From the NCBI RefSeq assembly GCF_030546935.1, contig NZ_JAUOPH010000002.1:1-64000 (forward strand): DNA of 64,000 nt. The letters are read 5' to 3'. Numbering within the stretch: position 1 is the first letter of the stretch; each line of letters opens with the position of its first letter. Of this stretch, positions 1 through 8,252 are shown piece after piece. Origin of the DNA: Marinobacter sp. 2_MG-2023 (lineage in GTDB: Bacteria > Pseudomonadota > Gammaproteobacteria > Pseudomonadales > Oleiphilaceae). The translations under genes and the position numbers were made by a program. The notes under the pieces were generated by a model. It was not told where the DNA came from. It did no database searches and saw only the letters and a list, made by a program, of their open reading frames with translations.

Positions 1-76
1 TTTTATTGGTAATTGTGGGTTTGTGTGGTGCTTCGAAAAGCTGCGGCATCGGGTTCAATTCCCGCCGTCTCCACCA
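1..76 (+). ncRNA. ssrA: 3' end of tmRNA (ssrA) or a tRNA-like attachment-site copy, partial
   Basis: The T-loop sequence TTCAATT, a CCCGC 3' T-stem strand, the acceptor strand CGTCTCC and an encoded ACCA end at base 76 are visible, followed by a terminator. This is how gammaproteobacterial tmRNA genes end. The 5' part lies outside the window, so the tag-peptide frame cannot be checked. The T-stem has a T/C mismatch at its base (TCGGG against CCCGC), which is unusual for a working tmRNA. Bases 1 to about 45 are AT-rich and do not resemble the tmRNA pseudoknot region. It could instead be the duplicated 3' end left at the edge of an integrated element. Confidence 0.5.
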
Positions 77-120
77 AATTCAGATTTCCCGGGAACTACC
101 CGAATATTAAAACCTCTCCT

Positions 121-146
121 AAAGCCCCGCCAGTCGGGGCTTTTTC
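121..146 (+). terminator. Rho-independent terminator after the tmRNA-like end
   Basis: A 9-bp stem AAAGCCCCG / CGGGGCTTT with a five-base loop (CCAGT) runs straight into a T-run. It lies 45 bases beyond the CCA end on the same strand. The T-run is on the plus side only, so it serves the RNA gene rather than the convergent kinase gene. Confidence 0.85.
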
Positions 147-201
147 TTGCCCGGACAATTACTGGTGGTCCACAGGCCTCCACGTGAATTGCAAATACCT
201 G

Positions 202-1503
202 CTAGCTGTCGCGACTGGATTCGGTCTCGACAACAACGCGATGATAGTTACCCTCACGCTTTGCTGTGTAATGCCATCCGATCCTTTGACTGAGGGTTGT
301 TGTCAGCTCCAGGCCCAGACCATAACCCGTATTTTCTGACGATGCCGGGGACAGGTTTTGCGCATCCGGTTCTACCGGATTGCTAATCGTAACTCTGCCT
401 TCTTGCTGATCGATAACAACGGTCCCCTCCCAGCAGTGCTGATAGGCGTTCCGAATCAGATTGCCGAGAATGATACGTGCCGGCACCAAAGGTACAGTGC
501 AGCTGTACGAGGAGGTACTAATCTCGGTGGTCACGGGCTTTCCGGCCAGAAGATATGACATTTCGCCAGCCAGTTCCCGTATCAGCCCCGGCAGATCGAC
601 GGCTTCACTCTGAAGCGGCGTATCCGGCTCATGATTCAGCCAGAGCAGCGTTTCGGTAAGGTGCTTCATAGTCAGGCTGGCGCGGTCGATGCGATCCACA
701 ATGCTCTTCTCGTCCTCGTACTTTTCCCTTTTCTGAGTCAGCTTTCGTTGTAGCTCGATATTGGAGCGGATCGTACTTATGGGTGTCCGCAGCTCATGGC
801 TCGCATGTTTGAGAAACCGCCGTTCACGGTCCAGTGCCTGCTCAACCGTGGAAAGACTGTTACGAATGAGTTCCGCCATTTCGTTCAGCTCGGGATACGA
901 AAAATCCGGCACCGGTTGGGAAAGTTTGTCGTTGTTCAGGGAGTGGGTCCAGGCTCTCAGTGCGGCCATGGGGCGGGATACATGCCTCAATAGAAGCCAG
1001 CCAACAGTCAAAATAAACCCAATCACCAGGATACTGACCGTTAGCGTGAGCAATCGGTTTTGCCGGGCAGCTTGAGGTAGCAACTCCGATGTTGCTGGAG
1101 GCGTGAGTTTCTGGCTCAGGTAAAGTGGACCGCTCGCGGTTTCGTAGCGCATTGCAAAGATGACAAAGCTCGGGCGGCTGAACCAGCTGCTGCCTTCTTT
1201 TTTCAGCAACTGACCGGGTTCGCCCGGCCCACCGGGAAAGGCTTCAAGGGCATAGGCGGGTAAACTGGCCCATTGCATCGCGACGTCAAAACCACTGAAC
1301 TCTCTGGCCCGCTCTCTCTGGCCCGGGCCTATTACCTCGCTGAAAGTGCGGGCGGTCTTTTCCATATTAGTGGCCATCGCCGCATCCAGTCCCCGAATGA
1401 AGTGCTCCTTTGAGACCAGCGAATAGGCGAGGACCAGGATGAGACCCAACGCCAGGAAGGACGATATAAGAAGTGCCCTGAGGCTAATCCTGGCTTTAAA
1501 CAT
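202..1503 (-). CDS. Two-component sensor histidine kinase, last gene of the efflux operon
   Basis: A 433-residue membrane histidine kinase. Seen in the protein: a first membrane helix near residues 10-28, a periplasmic loop of roughly 120 residues, a second helix near 150-172, a HAMP linker, an H-box with the phospho-accepting His236 (HASHELRTP), an N-box (NLIRNAYQ) and a glycine-rich ATP lid (GYGLGLEL). The frame opens 13 codons further upstream at 1542, but the ATG at 1503 is preferred: it gives an 8-bp overlap with the regulator stop (ATGTTTAA), in keeping with the tight overlaps throughout this operon. It presumably phosphorylates the regulator encoded just upstream. The signal it senses cannot be read from the sequence. 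Confidence 0.9.
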   Translation of the reverse strand: MFKARISLRALLISSFLALGLILVLAYSLVSKEHFIRGLDAAMATNMEKTARTFSEVIGPGQRERAREFSGFDVAMQWASLPAYALEAFPGGPGEPGQLLKKEGSSWFSRPSFVIFAMRYETASGPLYLSQKLTPPATSELLPQAARQNRLLTLTVSILVIGFILTVGWLLLRHVSRPMAALRAWTHSLNNDKLSQPVPDFSYPELNEMAELIRNSLSTVEQALDRERRFLKHASHELRTPISTIRSNIELQRKLTQKREKYEDEKSIVDRIDRASLTMKHLTETLLWLNHEPDTPLQSEAVDLPGLIRELAGEMSYLLAGKPVTTEISTSSYSCTVPLVPARIILGNLIRNAYQHCWEGTVVIDQQEGRVTISNPVEPDAQNLSPASSENTGYGLGLELTTTLSQRIGWHYTAKREGNYHRVVVETESSRDS

Positions 1504-2185
1504 TCGTCTTGCCTGTTCCGGGAGGCCTGATGGCAAAGCCAACTCCGCTGATGGTGTGCAGAAGCGACTCGGAAAATGAGCCGTCGACAGCCTTGCGAAG
1601 GTTATACATGTGAACTTTCAGGCTGTTGCTGTCGGGGTGATCGTCTCCCCAGGCGGCGTCCATCAACGCCTCACGGGTTACTGGAGATGGTGAGGCGCGC
1701 ATCAGGCATTCAAGCAAGCGCCACCCGGTGGGCGACAATTTCAGGGCCTGACCGTTTCGCAGCAAGATCTTCTCGCTGAGGTTCATCTGCAACTCACCAC
1801 AGGTGAGCTTCTGGACCTGGCCGCTACGCCGATGTGACAGTGCGCGCACCCTCGCCAGCAACTCTTCCATCTCAAAGGGTTTGACCAGATAGTCATCGGT
1901 GCCGGCATCAAACCCCAACAGTTTGTCATTAAGCTGATCACGAGCTGTCAGCATCAGCACGGGGATATCGTTGCCCTGCTCCCTTAAACGCTGGCAAAGG
2001 CCAAGGCCGTCCAGGCGGGGCATATTAATATCCAGCAACAGGACATCGTAGCTGTTTTGTTTGATCAGATTCAGCCCGGCGATACCGTTGCTGACATGGT
2101 CACAGATGAACCCCTCCAGTTCCAGGTATTGCACCAGCGTCTGAGCCAGGTCGAGATCGTCTTCGGCCAATAACAATTTCAGCAT
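1496..2185 (-). CDS. OmpR/PhoB-family response regulator (QseB/PmrA-like)
   Basis: A 229-residue transcription factor with an N-terminal receiver domain (acidic pair Glu8-Asp9, phospho-acceptor Asp52 in LLLDINMP, Thr80, Lys102 in VKPF) and a C-terminal winged helix (residues about 130-222, ending HTISGVGFAI). It overlaps the RND pump gene by 7 bp upstream and the kinase by 8 bp downstream, so the regulator is made together with the pump it probably controls. A PmrA/QseB-type direct repeat at 7944-7960 in front of the operon is a plausible binding site, which would make the system autoregulated. The subfamily name is by resemblance only. Confidence 0.92.
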   Translation of the reverse strand: MLKLLLAEDDLDLAQTLVQYLELEGFICDHVSNGIAGLNLIKQNSYDVLLLDINMPRLDGLGLCQRLREQGNDIPVLMLTARDQLNDKLLGFDAGTDDYLVKPFEMEELLARVRALSHRRSGQVQKLTCGELQMNLSEKILLRNGQALKLSPTGWRLLECLMRASPSPVTREALMDAAWGDDHPDSNSLKVHMYNLRKAVDGSFSESLLHTISGVGFAIRPPGTGKTNV

Positions 2186-5100
2186 GGATCTGCCTCATTT
2201 TTATCTGCTCTCACGGTAAACCAGTTGCGGATATCTGTGAATCGCTCGACCAAATCGTGCTGAATCGCCACCAGAACGGGAATCAGAATCAAGGTAATCA
2301 CCGTTGCAAACATGATCCCGTACCCCAATGCGACAGCCGCCGGTATCAGGAACTGGGCCTGAGCTGAAGTTTCTGACAGCAATGGGTAGAGGCCCGCAAA
2401 CGTAGTGAATGATGTTAGTAACACGGCTCGGAGACGGCTCCTGCAGGCTTTACTGATTGCTTCAATTTGGTGATCGGCATCGGGTTTCAATTCATTGTAA
2501 CGGGATACCAGCAAAAGACTGTCATTCACCACGACGCCACTGAGAGCAATAATCCCATTCAGGGACAGAATACTGATGGACAGATCATTCATCCAATGGC
2601 CAAGGATGGCCCCGACAATTCCGAAAGGAATCGCAGTCATGATCAATACAGGCTGGACATAGGATTTCAGAGGGATTGCCAACAGCATGTAGATGACCAG
2701 CATGGCGATCATGAACACGTGCACCATGGAATTCTGGGTTTCTGCCTGCTGCTCCGCTTCCCCGGCAAAACTGATATCGAGCCCGGGGTATTGGCGCTCC
2801 AGCTCCGGAACCAGATCCTGTTGGAGACCAGCCACCAGTTCCGAAGCCGACAGAATGTCCTTGTCCACGTCGGCGGAGAGATAGAGTGCCCGCTTGCCGT
2901 CAATGCGGGTGATGGTATCCCGGGAGTAGCCGTAGGTCACTGTGGCAACACTGGACAAAGGAAGCACCGTACCCTCGTCGGTGCGGATGTTGGCGTTCAG
3001 CACATCAGTAGGGTTTTCCCGGGCGTCTTCGGGGTAGCGGACTTTAACTTCCACTTCGTCGTTATTCCGCTGAAAGCGTTGAACTACCTGGCCACTGAAG
3101 GCTTGAAGGACCTGTTGGGCCAGGGTGTCGGTGCTCAATCCCAGGGCTTTGCCCTGCGGGTTGAGTTCCAGGAGCAGACGGGGCTGGCTGGCTTCGATGT
3201 TATCTTCGATACCACTGATTGCCGGAATTGTTAATAGCTGCTCCTTGATATCACGGCCGGCCGCAGTCAGCACACCATCATCGGAGGCCCGCAACTCAAT
3301 ACGGAGTGCGTCTACCATCCCGGGCCGGCTGGCGACGCTGAGGGTTTTTACACCTTCAGCCAGACCGCCGCTGAGTTTCCACTGGTTGGAAAAGGTGGTG
3401 ATGTCATAAGGAGCGTCTGATGCGAGCTCGACCGTCACTGTTCCCGCCTGGTCACTCTCGGAGAGAACCTGCAGATTAGCAATTCCGGTCTGCACATCGC
3501 TATTGGCACGCTCAACGAGCTGCTCATCAATTTGATGCGCTAGTTGCTCCAGTGAAAGCAGAGCGGAATGCGTCAAGCCAAAGCTGGCATCGGTTTCCAT
3601 GGTGATGTTGGCCCGAATCGTATCCCCCGGAATGTCCGGAAAGAAGCTGGTTCGAACGGCACCGTTGAAAGGCATGGCCATGACCAGCGCAAACAGGGCA
3701 AGGAATAAAACCAACACGGCATACCGGTAGGCGAGCGCCCAATCGATCACAACTTTATAGACCCGGTCGTTGAACCATTGAAGGCCGGAATCTGCTCCCT
3801 GCTGGATACGTCGCCATATCTCAAGGAGCGGGTTTCGACTGGCTCTGCGATGGGTATTCAAGTGTGCCAGGTGGGCCGGCAGAATAAGCTTGGATTCGAC
3901 AATGGACAACAACAGACAAATGGTAACCACAGCCGCGAACTGGGCGTAGATCTGCCCCAGTTTGCCGCTGAGATTCGACAGAGAATAAAAGGCCACCACC
4001 GTGGTAAAAACGCCAAAAAGTGTCGGCACAGCCACCCGCAGGGTGCCCCGAATGGTGTTGCGAAGGGTGTCGCCCTCCTGTTTGCGCACGGTGTAAACGC
4101 TTTCGCCCACAACCACGGCATCATCCACGACAATCCCCAGGGCCATGATAAAACCAAATGTGGTGAACTCATTAAGGGAGAGCCCGGCAAATCGGTCGCC
4201 CATGAAGTACAGCGTTCCGAAGAAGATAAAGGGAAGCCCCATGGAGACCCAGAACGCCACCGTCAGATTCAGGAACAGGGCCAGAAGAATGAACACCATC
4301 ACAATGCCACTCAGTGCATTGGTGACGAGCAGGTCCAAGCGTTCACTTATGGAGCTACTGCGATCATACCAGCTGGTGAGTTCTACACCCTGAGGCAGAT
4401 TTCCGTTGCCATGCCATTCTTCGATCACCTGTTTAGCGGCTTCCACCGTCTCGGTGATGTCATCCAGGCCGGTGGTGATTACCTGCAGGGCAACACTGTT
4501 CTCGCCGGCAAAGCGGGACAACACAGCAGTATCATCGTCGTAGGTATCGTTAATGAAAGCGAGATCACCCAGGGAGACAATCACGCCATCACTGTTTGTG
4601 ATCAGAGGAATGGCAGCAAATTCTTCTTTAAGGTAAGCCTGTTGCGAGGCTTTCAATTGCAGGTAGACCTGTTCATTTTTCAGGACCGCCGTCATCGTGC
4701 TGGATGACCCCTGATTGATCGCATCCTCGACATCGGACAGTGACAAACCGTAGGCCTGTAAACGCCCCTCATCAATCTCTATCGACATCATGGGGTCAAG
4801 CCAACCGGATTTGCTTACACGGTTGATGTCAGCCTTGGCAAGCAGGTCAGATTTCAGCTCTTCGGCCAGTTGCTGCAATGTGTGACGGTCTGTTTCGCCA
4901 TGGAGCTGCAACCAGAGCGAGTGCTCCTCACGTTCCGCTTTTTCAATAACCGGGCTCTTGGCGTCAGCCGGGAAGGTTGAAATAGCATCCACTTTATTTT
5001 TGACGTCTCGCAACAATACATCCAGGTCGTAATCGCTCTGCTTTTCAACTGTGACTGTTGAACCGCTGGCAGTCGACGTACTGGTGATGTCATTAATGCC

Positions 5101-5346
5101 ATTAACATCTTCCAGTTCTTCTTCAATCTTGATGGCCAGCCCTTCTTCCGACTGCTGGGCTGAGCCACTGTCGTAGGTAACAGAGACAGTAATGCTGTCC
5201 GGTTCCGTGCTCGGGAATGCTTCTTTTCGGAGGTCTCCCACCTGGAGAACACCAAGGCCAATCACCAGAATCAGCAGAAGGTTTGCCGCAACCGGGTTTT
5301 TGGCAAACCAGGGTATGATCCCCTTGTTCCAGCTTTGATCAGTCAT
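2179..5346 (-). CDS. RND-family efflux pump, inner-membrane subunit
   Basis: A 1055-residue proton-driven efflux permease, the usual length for the AcrB/HAE1 superfamily. The protein shows an N-terminal membrane helix after WFAKNPVAANLLL, two large periplasmic loops and two sets of membrane helices. The proton-relay motif GIVVDDAVVVGE carries the two adjacent aspartates of TM4. It probably forms a tripartite complex with the fusion protein and outer-membrane lipoprotein encoded just upstream. The start overlaps the end of the fusion-protein gene by 8 bp and the end overlaps the regulator by 7 bp. Substrate class cannot be told; the loops look like the multidrug rather than the heavy-metal branch. 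Confidence 0.93.
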   Translation of the reverse strand: MTDQSWNKGIIPWFAKNPVAANLLLILVIGLGVLQVGDLRKEAFPSTEPDSITVSVTYDSGSAQQSEEGLAIKIEEELEDVNGINDITSTSTASGSTVTVEKQSDYDLDVLLRDVKNKVDAISTFPADAKSPVIEKAEREEHSLWLQLHGETDRHTLQQLAEELKSDLLAKADINRVSKSGWLDPMMSIEIDEGRLQAYGLSLSDVEDAINQGSSSTMTAVLKNEQVYLQLKASQQAYLKEEFAAIPLITNSDGVIVSLGDLAFINDTYDDDTAVLSRFAGENSVALQVITTGLDDITETVEAAKQVIEEWHGNGNLPQGVELTSWYDRSSSISERLDLLVTNALSGIVMVFILLALFLNLTVAFWVSMGLPFIFFGTLYFMGDRFAGLSLNEFTTFGFIMALGIVVDDAVVVGESVYTVRKQEGDTLRNTIRGTLRVAVPTLFGVFTTVVAFYSLSNLSGKLGQIYAQFAAVVTICLLLSIVESKLILPAHLAHLNTHRRASRNPLLEIWRRIQQGADSGLQWFNDRVYKVVIDWALAYRYAVLVLFLALFALVMAMPFNGAVRTSFFPDIPGDTIRANITMETDASFGLTHSALLSLEQLAHQIDEQLVERANSDVQTGIANLQVLSESDQAGTVTVELASDAPYDITTFSNQWKLSGGLAEGVKTLSVASRPGMVDALRIELRASDDGVLTAAGRDIKEQLLTIPAISGIEDNIEASQPRLLLELNPQGKALGLSTDTLAQQVLQAFSGQVVQRFQRNNDEVEVKVRYPEDARENPTDVLNANIRTDEGTVLPLSSVATVTYGYSRDTITRIDGKRALYLSADVDKDILSASELVAGLQQDLVPELERQYPGLDISFAGEAEQQAETQNSMVHVFMIAMLVIYMLLAIPLKSYVQPVLIMTAIPFGIVGAILGHWMNDLSISILSLNGIIALSGVVVNDSLLLVSRYNELKPDADHQIEAISKACRSRLRAVLLTSFTTFAGLYPLLSETSAQAQFLIPAAVALGYGIMFATVITLILIPVLVAIQHDLVERFTDIRNWFTVRADKNEADPC

Positions 5347-6505
5347 CGGATGCCTCCACTGGATTAACGGCCATACCTGGCATGTAGGTGCTCAATGGAT
5401 GGGTCAGCACGTTCACGGTTTGGCCATAAAGCGAGGCCGGTGGGCGGATATAGATAGCCTGCTCATCACTGGCAACCGGGTCTGCGGAGAACCTGGCCAG
5501 AACGCCATTGTCTACATACCAGACTTCGCCTCGCTGGCTGAGTGAAGACGAAGGCAGACGCCAGAGGTCGCTCAGTTCACGGCCTGCGATTTCTGCCCGG
5601 AGGAAAGCGCCGGGCGCTAGCATGTCGGCCTGCTCCAGTGGCCGTTCTAAAGCTGCGATCACTGACTGCTGCCGGGTTGTATCATCCAGGTGCAGTTCCG
5701 TGCGCTGGATATAACCGTGCCATTGCTGCCCGGTTTCAACGGAAAACAGGCTTACCGGCCACTCGCCTTTGTCCAACACTTCGATATCCGGAAGCTTCTG
5801 CCAGTCGAGCTGAGATATAGGCAAAGAGATCTCGATACGGTCTGCACTGTAGAGCTCGGCTATATCGTTCCCCGCCTGCAGATAACTGCCCGGTGAGACG
5901 GTACGGCTGACAACCAGCGCGTCAAAAGGCGCTCTGACACGGGTTTGGGCCACGTCTTTTTCGGCACTGGCCACCGCAGCCTCGGCGTTAGCGACCGCCG
6001 CTTGAGCTTGCTTTACTTGAGGTTCATGCAGCACCAAGGGAGAGTCCGGTTCGCCGGTCATTCCGGAAGCCTGCCACTCCAGAACTGCCTGCTTCGCTTC
6101 TCTTTCGGCCTCAAGAAGATCTAACTGCGCACTCGCCAGATCGTTTTCTGCGCTGGCAAGCGCAGCACGATAATCGCTGTCTTCCAGTGTCAAAAGAAGG
6201 TCGCCTTTTTTCACGATACGCCCGGATTCAAAAGCGCTTGCGAGTTCAGAGACCTGGCCGGAAACCTGGGCAGTGAGAGTTATTTCATATCGCGACTTGG
6301 CCGCACCAAAAGCTTCAACGTTGACGGCATGGGAGTCGGTTATTGCCGGAATAACACCGACATTCGGTGCAATACCACTATCCTCTTTCGCCGGCAGAGG
6401 CCGACTTTCCTGCTCCCGGAGTTTCTGACTGTTATAGAGGAATACACTGATCAGCACGCCAACGGCGGCCAACAAAACAAGCCATTTTGCGTATGGTCGG
6501 ATCAT
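5339..6505 (-). CDS. RND efflux periplasmic adaptor (membrane-fusion protein)
   Basis: A 388-residue adaptor anchored by one N-terminal membrane helix (residues about 8-24, WLVLLAAVGVLISVFLY). A lipoyl-like half-motif follows (VSGQVSEL), then an alanine/glutamate-rich alpha-helical hairpin (about 115-190), the second lipoyl half (RVRAPFDALVVSR) and beta-barrel and membrane-proximal domains. It links the RND pump to the outer-membrane channel. It overlaps the upstream lipoprotein gene by 4 bp (ATGA) and the downstream pump gene by 8 bp, which indicates translational coupling. Confidence 0.92.
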   Translation of the reverse strand: MIRPYAKWLVLLAAVGVLISVFLYNSQKLREQESRPLPAKEDSGIAPNVGVIPAITDSHAVNVEAFGAAKSRYEITLTAQVSGQVSELASAFESGRIVKKGDLLLTLEDSDYRAALASAENDLASAQLDLLEAEREAKQAVLEWQASGMTGEPDSPLVLHEPQVKQAQAAVANAEAAVASAEKDVAQTRVRAPFDALVVSRTVSPGSYLQAGNDIAELYSADRIEISLPISQLDWQKLPDIEVLDKGEWPVSLFSVETGQQWHGYIQRTELHLDDTTRQQSVIAALERPLEQADMLAPGAFLRAEIAGRELSDLWRLPSSSLSQRGEVWYVDNGVLARFSADPVASDEQAIYIRPPASLYGQTVNVLTHPLSTYMPGMAVNPVEASDD

Positions 6506-7875
6506 GACTGATCGGCCTCCTTGATGCCCAGCCCCAGTGCAAGCCCGAGTGTGATTCGGTTGCTCAGGCGCTCGTAGATTAAGTCGTTAAGTTGTGATTC
6601 CAGATCAAAGGTCTGCTCCTGCACTTCGAGTAGGTCGAGTACAGAAACCAGGCCATTCCGGTACTTCTGCTGGTACTGTTGATAGTTGCGGCGTGCGCTC
6701 AGAAGCGCGCTGTCTATCTGCTGCTGCTGTTTGGCAAGGCTCGATTCCTGACTGATCGCATTTTCAACTTCCTGGACTGCGTTCAGCAGCGTTTCCCGGT
6801 AGGCCTGATAGCTCCTGGCGGTGGTCAGTTCTGCAGCTTCAGCATTGGCTTTAAGCTCACCGCCACGAAACAAAGGCGCCGTTAATTGACCGAGCAATGA
6901 CCACACCGGATTTCTCAACAGAGCTTCGCTTGGCGATGTTCCTGTGTCGCTCAGGGCCGCTTCCAGGCTGATCGATGGCAGCATCTCTTTGTAGGCAACA
7001 GACGTACGAAAGTCGTTTGCTTCTATGGCCAGATAGGCCGCTTTCAGGTCTGGTCGGCGCTGTAACGTCTGGTCGGCAAGGTCAGCCAGGGGCAAAAGAA
7101 CTTGCGGGTAGTCGGCTGCGATAGCCGTGCTGCCATGGCTCCGGCCGAGCAACAGGTTTAAAGCTCTTTGTTGCTGCTGCAGGGATTCCAGAGTGGCGAA
7201 CAGCGACGCTCTGGCACTGGCTGCCGAACTTTGGGCACTGTCGAGGTCCTCAAGGTCACCCAAACCGGATCGGTAGCGCTGAAGAATCCACTCTTCGTTT
7301 TTTTCCAGCAGTTCTACTCGTTGTTCTTCGATAGCAACGGACCGGTTCAGATTAACCAGCTTCAACCAGCCCTGCATAACCTCGGCTGCGAGCGTATCCC
7401 GGGCAGCCTGGTAGAGAGCCAGCTGTTCGGCGACATCGCTCGCAGCTGCCGACGCCTCATCAGAGATCTTCGCCCACAAATCCAGTTCCCAGCTGACGCT
7501 GATGCTTCCGGTGTAGGAAGTATCGAGGTCTTCCGTTTTATTTGCGCCGAAGCCAGCCTCGACGTCGGGGAGTTGGTCTGCCTGAGTCGCCCGGTATTGG
7601 GCACGGAGAATTTCGAGAGAAAGCAGTGTTTGTCCAAGATCCGGGTTGGCCGCACGCGCTTCGGCGATCAGCGCGTTCAGATCACCGCTGCTGACCAAAT
7701 CATCCAGATAGGCTGATTCGGAACCAGCGTCCAGCTCAGACCAGGAGACGAGGTTCTGACGATCAGAGTCCGCCTGGGCCAGATAGTCGGGGCTTGTGGA
7801 CAACGAACTGCAGCCGGCAGTAGCCAGGCAGAACAGCGCCATCGGTATTACTTTCAAGCAGGGGAAGCGACACAT
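6502..7875 (-). CDS. Outer-membrane efflux lipoprotein, NodT/OprM type
   Basis: A TolC-superfamily channel of about 457 residues. The N-terminus has a signal sequence ending in the lipobox LATAGC (lipidated Cys22), then two repeats of the outer-membrane efflux domain rich in long helices. The frame is open from a TTG at 7881, but the ATG at 7875 is the more likely start; neither has a strong ribosome site. It is the first gene of the operon and completes the tripartite pump. Having the channel gene first and the regulatory genes last is less common than the adaptor-pump-channel order. Confidence 0.9.
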   Translation of the reverse strand: MCRFPCLKVIPMALFCLATAGCSSLSTSPDYLAQADSDRQNLVSWSELDAGSESAYLDDLVSSGDLNALIAEARAANPDLGQTLLSLEILRAQYRATQADQLPDVEAGFGANKTEDLDTSYTGSISVSWELDLWAKISDEASAAASDVAEQLALYQAARDTLAAEVMQGWLKLVNLNRSVAIEEQRVELLEKNEEWILQRYRSGLGDLEDLDSAQSSAASARASLFATLESLQQQQRALNLLLGRSHGSTAIAADYPQVLLPLADLADQTLQRRPDLKAAYLAIEANDFRTSVAYKEMLPSISLEAALSDTGTSPSEALLRNPVWSLLGQLTAPLFRGGELKANAEAAELTTARSYQAYRETLLNAVQEVENAISQESSLAKQQQQIDSALLSARRNYQQYQQKYRNGLVSVLDLLEVQEQTFDLESQLNDLIYERLSNRITLGLALGLGIKEADQS

Positions 7876-7881
7876 AAACAA

Positions 7882-8252
7882 AAACCCAATCGGGCGCAGC
7901 GGAATCTGCGGTAAGCGACTGGGTTCAGACTATCGAAAGACTGGTTAATGGAGGGTTAAGACTTCTCCTTAAATATGAACTGGGGCCCACTGAGCCAGGA
8001 TGCACCAGGTGCGCTTCGCTCCAACCGGTCATCCGATAACGATTCTCTCCGTATTAAAACTTACGTTACGACCTTGGTATTAGTGTCAGCTTTATGGCAT
8101 GGTCTCGCCCCCGCGCCAGTAGCGACGATACCGGCGCGCATCCATTGCAGTTCCAGCAGGCGCGCTCTGCTGAAAGCGGCAAGTCTCGAACCGAACGGTT
8201 TTGTCAGGCAACACAGGCAAACGAAGGTAATCAAATACAAGGTTTAGTTTTT
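7882..8252. other. Divergent regulatory region between efflux operon and BCCT transporter
   Basis: About 370 bases without a convincing gene. It holds the promoters of the efflux operon (leftward) and the BCCT gene (rightward). The only clear structure is the GTTAAT/GTTAAG direct repeat described separately. An open frame runs through it upstream of the transporter, but it lacks a ribosome site and membrane-protein character before 8253. Confidence 0.6.
7944..7960 (-). promoter_or_regulatory. PmrA/QseB-like direct repeat upstream of the efflux operon
   Basis: On the minus strand the sequence reads CTTAAC, five bases, then ATTAAC. This matches the hexamer-5-hexamer layout of binding sites for OmpR-family regulators of the PmrA/QseB group (CTTAA-N5-CTTAA as known from the family). 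It lies about 70 bp before the start of the outer-membrane lipoprotein gene, with a GATAGT -10-like hexamer downstream. Binding by the regulator encoded in this operon is inferred. Confidence 0.5.

Noticed and set aside
3778..4707. 309-codon open frame antisense to the RND pump gene
   Set aside because: The pump reading frame is unambiguous here, and the antisense product is His/Gln-rich without recognisable domains.
8094..8252. 53-codon upstream extension of the BCCT transporter
   Set aside because: Polar, arginine-rich and without a ribosome site; the transporter family starts shortly before the first helix, matching 8253.
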